Origin: a bacterium
GTDB lineage: Bacteria > Desulfobacterota > Binatia > HRBIN30 > CADEER01
DNA length: 64,000 nucleotides
Reading direction: 5' to 3'
Assembly: GCA_019637795.1 (NCBI GenBank)
Contig: JAHBUY010000002.1
Coordinates: forward strand, 248,001 to 312,000
The notes under the pieces are model-generated. The model was not told the origin of the DNA. It saw nothing but the letters and a program-made list of their open reading frames with translations, and ran no database searches. Positions 36,492 through 43,222 of the stretch are shown here, piece after piece; position 1 is the first letter of the stretch; each line of letters opens with the position of its first letter. The position numbers and the translations under genes are program-made.

Positions 36492-36704
36492 GGGCGGCGT
36501 CGCGAGTGAGAAGCCGCTCGCGACGGTTCGCGCGCTGCACGCGACGACGCGACGCAGCGACATCCGTGCTCGCACGAGCAGCGCGGTGGCTCCGGAGCGA
36601 CGCGCCAACCGCGCCCGCCGGCGACGACAGGGCCAGCGACGACGTGGATGATTGCTGTGGTTGCGACCCGTTCAACATGCCCCTCGTCTCCGGAGTTCCT
36701 GCCG
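36492..36704 (-). repeat. Repeated cassette body, copy 3
   Basis: A body of the same family between the IS630 element and attC F, closest to copy 1 (38172-38381) and more diverged from copies 2 and 4. A reverse frame starts at ATG 36678, but it runs into the insertion sequence and has no family resemblance. Confidence 0.7.
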
Positions 36705-36768
36705 GCCTAACGCCAGCGGTCAGCCGCGCGGGCCGCAGGCCCGCGTCGGCTGCACCGGGAAGTTAGAA
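36705..36768 (-). other. attC site F (64 bp type)
   Basis: Ends GCCTAAC (36705-36711) and GTTAGAA (36762-36768); inner stem as in sites C and G. Confidence 0.82.
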
Positions 36769-36795
36769 TGCTCTAGGACTCGAAGCCACTGTCGA

Positions 36796-37272
36796 TCATG
36801 GACGAAGCTTCTTGGTTGGTAGGTGGCCAGGAGGAGAGGGCGTGGGCAATACGGGCAACGAGATGCGTTCCCAGTTGCCGCTGGACCTCCTCAACTCCGC
36901 AGAGAGGATCCGGGCGACAATCAATTCCCGCCGATACATGCCCATATGGCCAAAGCAGCCTGGCTGGCTGACGGTTCCTTCGACACGCACACGGACCTCG
37001 GATGTCTCGTCTTCTCCCGGTGCTTTCGCGGCTACCCAGACGGGTTCTGTGTCGCCTGCCAGCCACCATCTACAGGCGGTTCCCTCCGGCACAAACTCGC
37101 TCATTTCAAAACCGATCGTGTAGATCCCACGAAACGCTTTCGCTTGAGCAACAGCTGAATCGTCGCATTCCACTCTCGGGCAATCCTGGCGCTGTGCAAG
37201 AGCGCGTTCGACCGACCCAGTGATGGATAGGGCCAACAGGACCGGCAGAACCAGCGCGCGAGTTGCCGGCAT
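36796..37272 (-). CDS. Cassette-encoded exported protein of unknown function
   Basis: 158 residues. ATG 37272 lies directly at the attC junction (GTTAGAATG), so there is no leader for a Shine-Dalgarno. A signal peptide (about 1-26, LVLPVLLALSITGSVERALA) indicates export. The mature part has cysteines at CPRVECDD and later ACRWW and GCFGHMG, which could form disulfides, and a proline-rich tail. No domain recognised. A secreted-protein cassette is common in environmental integrons. Confidence 0.72.
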   Translation of the reverse strand: MPATRALVLPVLLALSITGSVERALAQRQDCPRVECDDSAVAQAKAFRGIYTIGFEMSEFVPEGTACRWWLAGDTEPVWVAAKAPGEDETSEVRVRVEGTVSQPGCFGHMGMYRRELIVARILSAELRRSSGNWERISLPVLPTPSPPGHLPTKKLRP

Positions 37273-37335
37273 TCTAACGCGAGCGGTCAGCCGCGCGGGC
37301 CGCAGGCCCGCGTCGGCTGCACCGCATAGTTAGCC
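37272..37335 (-). other. attC site G (64 bp type)
   Basis: Ends TTCTAAC (37272-37278) and GTTAGCC (37329-37335), with the same inner stem as sites C and F. Confidence 0.85.
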
Positions 37336-37341
37336 TACCCT

Positions 37342-37761
37342 TCACCATGGAAGCAGCGCCCCGAGCGCCGAGAGAGCGAAGGTGGGGGGAACGGACCATG
37401 CGCTCAACTTGAGCAACGCGCGCTGCGACGGCGCAAAGGAGGTTCCAGGATGCGCTGTGGCCTCCGCATCGAGGACACGACGCGCGGGCGGAACGAACCA
37501 GACAAGAACGTTGCCCACGAACAACGCGACGGGAATGGTGCCCAGCACCACTGGAAGCGTGGCGAGCAGCACGGCAACACCGCCTGGTTGTGCGGGGAGG
37601 GATTGCTCAGGGTACAGCAGTCGGTGAATGCGATCGATGCCGACGAGGGTAAGAAGTAACGTTGGGATCCAGACGGCGAGCACCGCGACCGGCAGCAGGA
37701 GATTCCACGGGCTCTTTCGCCGCTTCGCTCGTTCACGTGCCGCGTCGAGATACGTCATCAT
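37342..37761 (-). CDS. Cassette-encoded small membrane protein
   Basis: 139 residues from ATG 37761 (the next codon is also ATG). After a basic N-terminus (RERAKRRKSPW) come three hydrophobic spans: LLLPVAVLAVWIPTLLLTLV, a second around GVAVLLATLPVVLGTIPVAL continuing to VGNVLVWFV, and a last one near the C-terminus. Positively charged residues at the start suggest a cytoplasmic N-terminus. No family recognised; role unknown. It sits between attC G and H as a single-gene cassette. Confidence 0.72.
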   Translation of the reverse strand: MMTYLDAARERAKRRKSPWNLLLPVAVLAVWIPTLLLTLVGIDRIHRLLYPEQSLPAQPGGVAVLLATLPVVLGTIPVALFVGNVLVWFVPPARRVLDAEATAHPGTSFAPSQRALLKLSAWSVPPTFALSALGALLPW

Positions 37762-37770
37762 TCGTCGTCG

Positions 37771-37864
37771 GGCTAACGCTGCCGTTCAGCCGCGCGGGCC
37801 ACGCCGCGCCGTGTCCCGTCCGATCGGCCTCGCGGCCCGCGTCGGCTGCAATGGCTTGTTAGGG
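37771..37864 (-). other. attC site H (94 bp type)
   Basis: Ends GGCTAAC (37771-37777) and GTTAGGG (37858-37864); the interior is identical to site D. Confidence 0.82.
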
Positions 37865-38074
37865 CGGCGGCGCGAGTAAGGAGCCGTTCGCGACGGCTCG
37901 CGCGCGGCACTCGACGACGAGACGCAGCGCCATCCGTGCTGGCGCGAGCAGCGCGGTGCCTCCGGAGCGACGAGCCCACCGCGCCCGCCGGCGACCAGAG
38001 GGCCCGCGACGAGCTGGATCGTCGCTGTGGTCGCAACCCGTTCAACCTGCCCCTCGTCTCCGGAGTTCCTGCCG
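37865..38074 (-). repeat. Repeated cassette body, copy 2
   Basis: Identical to copy 4 at 35098-35307. With flanking attC sequence, about 395 bp (35006-35400 and 37773-38167) match except for one base (35337 region versus 38108 region), implying a recent cassette duplication. Confidence 0.75.
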
Positions 38075-38171
38075 GCCTAACGCTGCGGTTCAGCCGCGCG
38101 GGCCACGCCGCGCCGACTCCCGTTATTCGTTCGGCCCCGCGGCCCGCGTCGGCTGCAACCGCTTGTTAGGG
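38075..38171 (-). other. attC site I (97 bp type)
   Basis: Ends GCCTAAC (38075-38081) and GTTAGGG (38165-38171); the same design as site E before that site was split. Confidence 0.82.
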
Positions 38172-38381
38172 CGGCGTCGCGAGTGAGAAGCCGCTCGCGA
38201 CGGCTCGCGCGCTGCAGGCGACGACTCGACGCAGCGACATCCATGCTTGCACAAGCGGCGCGGTCGCTCCGGAGCGACGCGCCAACCGCGCCCGCCGACG
38301 ACGACACGGCCAGCGAGGGACTGGATGGTTGCTGTGGTCGCGACCCGTTCAACATGCCCCTCGTCTCCGGAGTTCCTGCCG
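38172..38381 (-). repeat. Repeated cassette body, copy 1 (first cassette)
   Basis: Position 1 of the array, next to the attI-like junction. Closest to copy 3. A reverse frame from ATG 38355 reads through the attC without a stop, but its product is low-complexity and its start differs from copies 2 and 4. Confidence 0.65.
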
Positions 38382-38412
38382 GCCTAACTACATTTATCCA
38401 GACTAACGGTTC
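38382..38412 (-). other. Putative attI and first-cassette junction
   Basis: On the reverse strand two GTTRRRY-like boxes occur: GTTAGTC at about 38403-38409 and the junction box GTTAGGC at 38388-38382, preceded by an A+T-rich GATAAATGTA. This resembles attI-cassette junctions, which carry a second weaker box beside the crossover core. It lies at the 3' end of the integrase fragment, as expected for an inverted integron. Confidence 0.5.
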
Positions 38413-38786
38413 TCATGACCCCCGCCTGTGCGGGGCGGGATAACGGGATCGGACTGTGTGGGAGAATAGCGCCGAGTTCGACGCTGGTCCAACAACTTCC
38501 GTGGCGCGGGTGCAGGTGGCGCAGGAGATGGCATAGCCGCCTGGCCAGGCGGCATAACGGGCGAAGCGCAGAGTCGATCGGCCGGGCTGGAGACGCCGCG
38601 ACCGCCGCGGTTGAGAACGTGCGCGTAGATCATCGTGGTCTTCACATCGCGGTGGCCGAGCAGCTCCTGCACGGTGCGGATGTCGTAGCCGTCCTCCAGC
38701 AGATGGGTGGCGAAGCAGTGCCGGAGCGTGTGCGACCCGACGGTCTTCGCCAGGCCCGCACGGCGCGCGGCGGTAATGTCCGCCGC
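38403..38786 (-). pseudogene. intI: Integron integrase, C-terminal fragment
   Basis: The reverse frame encodes [20 protein letters not shown], then [19 protein letters not shown] and [19 protein letters not shown], an unmistakable IntI C-terminus. It keeps the box II Arg (HTLRH), the LLGH histidine and the nucleophilic Tyr (MIY). Everything upstream of about 38786 is unrelated, so the N-terminal DNA-binding half and the first catalytic Arg are gone and the enzyme cannot work. It points the same way as the cassettes, with its 3' end facing attI, the inverted arrangement known from Treponema denticola and some planctomycetes. The frame continues to a stop at 38403 within the attI region. Confidence 0.85.
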
Positions 38787-38846
38787 CGTCCCTGACCACG
38801 GGGCTGCGCGGAGCGGACTGGCCGGCGGGCTTCGGTGCGACGCGGA

Positions 38847-41009
38847 TCAGGGCGCGCAGCCGAAGAGCGCGGCGTTCACCGCGGCCACCAGGTCGCTGAT
38901 CTCGACCGCGCCGTCGCCGTCGCCGTCGGCGGGCGGACACGCCGCCAACGCCTCGGGGTCGAGCGCCGCCCGCACGGCGAGGATCAGCTCGTCCACGGTC
39001 ACGCTGCCGCTGCCGTCGCAGTCGGCGTGGCAGGGTCCCGGGGTCGGCGGCGGCGGTGGGATGGCGAGGGCGAGGGCGACGGGCTCGTAGGGAAGTCGCG
39101 GCACCTGGCCGGTGAGGCGCCGTGCGACGAGGTCGACCTGCAGCGCCGTGCCCGCGTAATCGAGCAGGTACAGGAGCCGCCCATCGGGGTGCAGCTCGGC
39201 GTCACTGACCAAGAAGGCGCGCGACAACGGGAGCGTGGCGACGAATCCGTAGGTGGTCGCGTCCACCGTGTGCACGCGCACGTCGTCGGTGACGACGTAC
39301 ACGGAGCGGCTGTCGCTCGACACCAGGAGCTTGCGCACCGACTCCCCCGGCGTGCGGATGCGCTCTTCCACCGCGAGGCGGTCGAGGTCGACGGCGATGA
39401 AGCCGCGCGCCGTGGGCACGATCTCCGAGAGATCAGCCGGCGCGTACAGGCGCCGGCCGTCGGGACTGACGGCGAGATCGCCGATGATTGGCGCCCGCAG
39501 CGCCGCCGTCTCACCGCCGCTGGCCACGTCGGCGACCACCAGCTCGGTGACGGGCGCGGCGGTCTCGTCGCACTCCGCGGGAAGGCGCAGCGCGTACACC
39601 GTCCTGCCGTCGGGCGCCCAGGCGCTGTCGACGACGCAGCCGAGCGGTAGCACGCGGCGCAGCGACCAGGTGCGCAGGTCGACCTCGACCAGCCCCAGCC
39701 CCGGCGCCGTCAGATGCGCGAGGCGCCCGTCCGGAGCGATGGCCATCCGCGAGCCGGGAGCCGGAATGGTGCGTGCCACGCGGTGGGTCGCGATCTCGAT
39801 CACCTGCACGGCGTATCCGAGCACCGCGTAGAGGTAGCGCGCGTCGACGCTGACCTGCAGGTCGGAGAGGGCGAACGCCTCGTGCGCGACCGCGAACGGC
39901 GCGCCGGCCCGCAGCGAGGACAGGTCGATCGGAGTGATCAGGTCGTCGAACTGGCTCGCGGCGTAGAGCCGCGGCGGATTGGTCGGCGGTCGCGGCTCCG
40001 GCGTGGGGGGGACGGGAACGGTGACGCGCAGCAGATGGTCCCCCTCGGCGTCGGTGATCCAGAAGCGTCCGTCCGTTCCGATGGCCACGTCTCTGGCGAA
40101 GTTGGCGGGCAGATCGAAGACGGTGATCTCGCCGCGCGGGGTGGCGCGGATGAGCTGACTGGAGAGCTCGCCCAGCAACCAGGCGTTGCCGTCCGGGCCG
40201 GCGAGAACCTTCAGCGGCCGGGGCGAGGGAAACGGGGTCAGGAAGCCGGTCAGCGCACCGTCCGGCGTGAGGCGGCTGAAGCGACTGGACAGCCAATCGG
40301 CGAACCACAGGTTGCGGTCGGGCCCCGTTCCCATGGCGGCGATGGCGTTGATGCGCGGTCGAAGCCCCACCGGATAGGCGCGCATCCCGTCGGCGGCGAG
40401 ACGCACCACCGTGTTCTCGCCCGCGGCGGCGAACCAGAGCTCGCCGTCAGGACCGGCGGCGATGGCGGTCACCTGGCGTTCGGCGCCGACGTCCACGGCG
40501 CGCACGCTCCCGTCGCGCCCGATGCGATGGAGCACGTGGCCCTGCCGGGGGCGCGTCCAGACCGCGTCGCGCGTGGCCACCATCGCCACCGGCTCGTCGA
40601 ACACTCCCGCCGGCGTGGGCGCGACCCGCAGCCACGGCCGCAGAACCTCGCCGGCCGGGGTGATGCGCCCGACCGCCATGTCGGGCGGAGACAGAAACCA
40701 GAGGTTGCCGTCGGGCCCCGTGATGAGGGAACCGTAGCCGATGCCTTCGGTCGGCTCCGCCAGGGGGCTGAAGTAGTCGATGCCGCGCTCGCCGCTCAGG
40801 CGGGCGATGGCGGCGCGGTCGGGCGCGGTGAACCAGATGTTTCCGTCCGGGCCGAGCGTGATGCTGAACGCCGCACTACCCGCGAACGGCCCGGGCTCGA
40901 GCGGGATCGACTCGACCTCGAGCGTCTGCGCCCCACCATCGGCGGCGAGCAGCAGCATGACGCCGGCCAGCAGCGTCGACACCGCGCTCACCGCTCTTCT
41001 GCCCGCCAT
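38847..41009 (-). CDS. Exported beta-propeller protein (Vgb/NHL and YVTN-like repeats) with dockerin-like tail
   Basis: 720 residues from ATG 41009 (MAGRRAVSAVS), with a signal peptide ending near GGAQT. The N-terminal half repeats the motif GPDGNIWF, GPDGNLWF, GPDGELWF, typical of streptogramin-lyase-like propellers. The second half carries SPDGRRLYAP and HPDGRLLYLL blades like YVTN/Lactonase repeats, giving two propellers. After a PPPPPTPGP linker, the last 60 residues are a Cys-bounded pair of EF-hand-like loops (DGSGSVTVDEL, DGDGAVEISDL), the same module as at the end of the peroxidase at 365-1786. No catalytic residues of Vgb can be assigned; probably a surface or periplasmic binding protein. 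Confidence 0.85.
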   Translation of the reverse strand: MAGRRAVSAVSTLLAGVMLLLAADGGAQTLEVESIPLEPGPFAGSAAFSITLGPDGNIWFTAPDRAAIARLSGERGIDYFSPLAEPTEGIGYGSLITGPDGNLWFLSPPDMAVGRITPAGEVLRPWLRVAPTPAGVFDEPVAMVATRDAVWTRPRQGHVLHRIGRDGSVRAVDVGAERQVTAIAAGPDGELWFAAAGENTVVRLAADGMRAYPVGLRPRINAIAAMGTGPDRNLWFADWLSSRFSRLTPDGALTGFLTPFPSPRPLKVLAGPDGNAWLLGELSSQLIRATPRGEITVFDLPANFARDVAIGTDGRFWITDAEGDHLLRVTVPVPPTPEPRPPTNPPRLYAASQFDDLITPIDLSSLRAGAPFAVAHEAFALSDLQVSVDARYLYAVLGYAVQVIEIATHRVARTIPAPGSRMAIAPDGRLAHLTAPGLGLVEVDLRTWSLRRVLPLGCVVDSAWAPDGRTVYALRLPAECDETAAPVTELVVADVASGGETAALRAPIIGDLAVSPDGRRLYAPADLSEIVPTARGFIAVDLDRLAVEERIRTPGESVRKLLVSSDSRSVYVVTDDVRVHTVDATTYGFVATLPLSRAFLVSDAELHPDGRLLYLLDYAGTALQVDLVARRLTGQVPRLPYEPVALALAIPPPPPTPGPCHADCDGSGSVTVDELILAVRAALDPEALAACPPADGDGDGAVEISDLVAAVNAALFGCAP

Positions 41010-41440
41010 GGGGCGAAGGCTACGGCACCTGACGCCGGGCATGCAAAGACGGCACTTGCGTCGGACGGACGCTCGCACCTGCGCGTCCCCTGACGACGCC
41101 GGCCCGTGGTCTGGCGATCGCGGCCGCTACGGCCGCTTCGACTGGCACGCCCGTCCATCCCATCCACCGGCATGCGCGCGCCGCGCCCGCCCACGGATGC
41201 GACGGCGCGCAGTCGGGCGACGATCGGAGGCGGCGCCGCTCGACCGCGCAGCCGTCATGCTCGGCGGATCACCACCGGTTGGCGCGACCGCACGGCGACA
41301 CCGCCGCGCAGGCAGGTCCACGTCCGCGTCCTTGCGGGTCGTCGGCGCGGGGTGGTAGTGCCGCGACGCCTCGCCATGCACCCATCGATCGCCGCGACGC
41401 CGTGCTCGTCGACCCGACGCCCCGGGGACCGGGCCGCCCG
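41010..41440. other. 431 bp intergenic region
   Basis: Lies between divergent starts. No convincing gene; open frames are GC-driven. One perfect hairpin (GCGGCCG-CTA-CGGCCGC, 41120-41136) is present. No clear promoter motif could be picked out. Confidence 0.4.
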
Positions 41441-42160
41441 ATGAGCGAGCGCGAGCGGCTTCGCCGGCCGGATCCGGCGCGGACCGGGCCGATCCGCAAC
41501 TGGTCGATGCTCTACCGCCGGGGGGACGCGTGGCGCGGCGAGGCGCCGGGCGGGTGCGCGCCACCGCCAGGCGACGACCCGGGCGGCGCCCGCGGCGATA
41601 CGATCTCGCACGCGGTGGGGCTCGGCTACCAGGTGGTGCAGGAGCAGATCCAGCAAGGCCAGCGGATCGCCGAACAGATCAACAGCCGCGCCTACGATTC
41701 CGGGGCCATCGCCGGCGACCTGCGCGAGGTCGGCGACCGCGCCTGGCGCTACTTCGCCGATCTCGGCGCGCTGTGGGTGGACTACCTGAGCGCGATCGCC
41801 GGCGACGGCGAGCTGATGCGCAAGCTGTTCGAGGCCTGGCAGCCGGCAGGCGCGCCGACGACCGCGGCAAGCGGCGGCGCGGCCGGCATTGCCGTCGAGA
41901 TCGCGTGCGACCGGCCGGCGCAGGTCGCGCTCGCCGTGCGCGACGTCGATGCGCGCGCGGCGTTGATCTGCCAGCCGCTGCGCGCGCTCGAGGCGGAGAC
42001 GCCGCCGCTCACCGACGTCGCCTGCGAGCGCGCCGCCGACGGCGGCCTGACGGTGCGCATCCGCGTGCCCGCGGCGCAGCCGCCCGGCGTCTACATCGGC
42101 GCCGTGATCGACGCCGCGACCGTCCAACCGCGCGGCACGCTGCGCGTCAGCCTGACGTGA
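41441..42160 (+). CDS. Unknown helical protein heading an isoprenoid-type operon
   Basis: 239 residues from ATG 41441 (MSERERLRRPD); the frame is open further upstream but that part is low-complexity. Residues about 55-130 are amphipathic helices (GYQVVQEQIQQGQRIAEQIN, then DRAWRYFADLGALWVDYLSA) reminiscent of phasin-like lipid or granule-binding helices. Residues about 150-239 look like a small beta domain (GIAVEIACDRPAQVALAVRD, then PAAQPPGVYIGAVID). No family is recognised. It is 10 bp before the prenyl synthase gene, so it is probably co-transcribed and may organise lipid substrates or a membrane complex. Confidence 0.7.
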   Translation: MSERERLRRPDPARTGPIRNWSMLYRRGDAWRGEAPGGCAPPPGDDPGGARGDTISHAVGLGYQVVQEQIQQGQRIAEQINSRAYDSGAIAGDLREVGDRAWRYFADLGALWVDYLSAIAGDGELMRKLFEAWQPAGAPTTAASGGAAGIAVEIACDRPAQVALAVRDVDARAALICQPLRALEAETPPLTDVACERAADGGLTVRIRVPAAQPPGVYIGAVIDAATVQPRGTLRVSLT

Positions 42161-42170
42161 CTGGAATCGC

Positions 42171-43208
42171 GTGACGCCGCCGCTGACGCCACCGTTCGTC
42201 GCCGAGACGCTGCGCGAGTACGGCGGGCTCGTGCGCGAGGCGCTCGCCGACTACCTGCCGGCGCGCGAGCCGCGCCGCCATCTCTACGATCTCCTCGCCG
42301 AGTATCCGCGGCGCGCCGGCAAGATGATGCGCCCCAGCATCTGCATGGCCTCGGCGCGCGCCTTCGGCGCGCGGCCGGGCGAGGCGCTGCGCACCGCGGT
42401 CGCCATCGAGCTGCTGCACAACGCCCTCCTCATCCACGACGACATCGAGGACGGCAGCGAGGAACGCCGCGGCCAGCCGACGCTGCACCGGCTGCACGGC
42501 ATCCCGCTCGCCATCAACGCCGGCGACACGCTGACCCTGATGAGCCTGCGGCCGCTGCTGGAGAACGCCGTCACCATCGGCCCGCGCCTGGCGCTGCGCA
42601 TCCTCGAGCAGACCGAGCGCATGGCGCGCGAGTCCGCCGAGGGGCAGGCGATCGAGCTCGGCTGGCGGCGCGACAACGCCGTCGACGTGGACGACGCCGC
42701 CTACCTCGCCATGGTGCTGAAGAAGACCTGCTGGCTGGCGACGATCTACCCGAGCTGGGTCGGCGCGATGATCGGCGCCAGGGGCGGCGTGGCGCTGGAG
42801 CCGTTCATCCGCTTCGGCTTCTTCCTCGGCGCCGCCTTCCAGATCCAGGACGACGTGCTCAACCTGGTGGACGACTCGGGGCGCTACGGCAAGGAGCTCG
42901 ACGGCGACATCGCCGAGGGCAAGCGCACGCTGATGCTCATCCATCTCTTCCGTCACGCGACCGAGGCGGAGCGGGCCCGGCTCACCGACGTCCTGCGCCG
43001 GCGCCGCGACGATCGCACGGCCGAGGACGTGCGCTGGGTGCGCGAGCGCATGGACGCCTACGGCTGCATCGAGCACGCGCGCCAGATCGCGCACGGGCTG
43101 GCGGGCGCCGCGCTGCACGAGTACGGGCTGGTCTACGGCGGGCTGCCCGAGTCGCGCGACACGCGCTTCCTGGCAGGCCTCGCGACCTGGGTCTTCGAAC
43201 GCACGTAG
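42171..43208 (+). CDS. Polyprenyl diphosphate synthase (GGPP synthase-like)
   Basis: 345 residues from GTG 42171. The first Asp-rich motif is DDIED in LLIHDDIEDGSEERRGQPT and the second is QIQDDVLNLVDD (DDxxN variant); the KR/GKxxRP substrate segment is RRAGKMMRPS. These define a head-to-tail trans-prenyltransferase making GPP, FPP or GGPP from IPP and DMAPP in the cytosol. Bulky residues near the first motif cannot fix chain length by eye. It lies between the unknown helical gene and a desaturase-like flavoprotein in a compact operon. Confidence 0.9.
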   Translation: MTPPLTPPFVAETLREYGGLVREALADYLPAREPRRHLYDLLAEYPRRAGKMMRPSICMASARAFGARPGEALRTAVAIELLHNALLIHDDIEDGSEERRGQPTLHRLHGIPLAINAGDTLTLMSLRPLLENAVTIGPRLALRILEQTERMARESAEGQAIELGWRRDNAVDVDDAAYLAMVLKKTCWLATIYPSWVGAMIGARGGVALEPFIRFGFFLGAAFQIQDDVLNLVDDSGRYGKELDGDIAEGKRTLMLIHLFRHATEAERARLTDVLRRRRDDRTAEDVRWVRERMDAYGCIEHARQIAHGLAGAALHEYGLVYGGLPESRDTRFLAGLATWVFERT

Positions 43209-43222
43209 GGCGGGCGGCGGAC

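Larger units (their letters stand above)
33487..38786 (-). mobile_element. Relic chromosomal integron: nine attC sites, nine cassettes, truncated inverted intI
   Basis: Nine palindromic elements with CTAAC-type and GTTAG-type ends delimit cassettes, and every cassette gene lies on the reverse strand. At the right end are an attI-like junction (38382-38412) and the C-terminal fragment of an integron integrase read in the same direction as the cassettes. Most attC sites share a nearly identical core (CAGCCGCGCGGGCC and GGCCCGCGTCGGCTGCA), the homogeneity expected of a sedentary chromosomal array. Two hallmarks are visible: hicB and the RelE-like gene end inside attC ends, and one gene starts directly at an attC junction. 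The array is probably frozen because intI is broken. Confidence 0.85.

Noticed and set aside
35006..38355. Short reverse ORFs inside the repeated cassettes as a conserved protein family
   Set aside because: Start codons differ (ATG, TTG), frames run through the attC or into the insertion sequence, and the product is Arg/Ser/Ala low-complexity. Treated as repeats, not genes.
33487..38388. CRISPR array, suggested by regularly spaced similar repeats
   Set aside because: Repeats are 64-97 bp palindromes with CTAAC/GTTAG ends, spacing follows gene sizes, no cas genes are present, and an integrase fragment adjoins them. An integron explains everything.
38413..38940. A reverse ORF overlapping the integrase fragment
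   Set aside because: It is in the wrong frame and rich in Arg and Pro. The true integrase residues are in the neighbouring frame.
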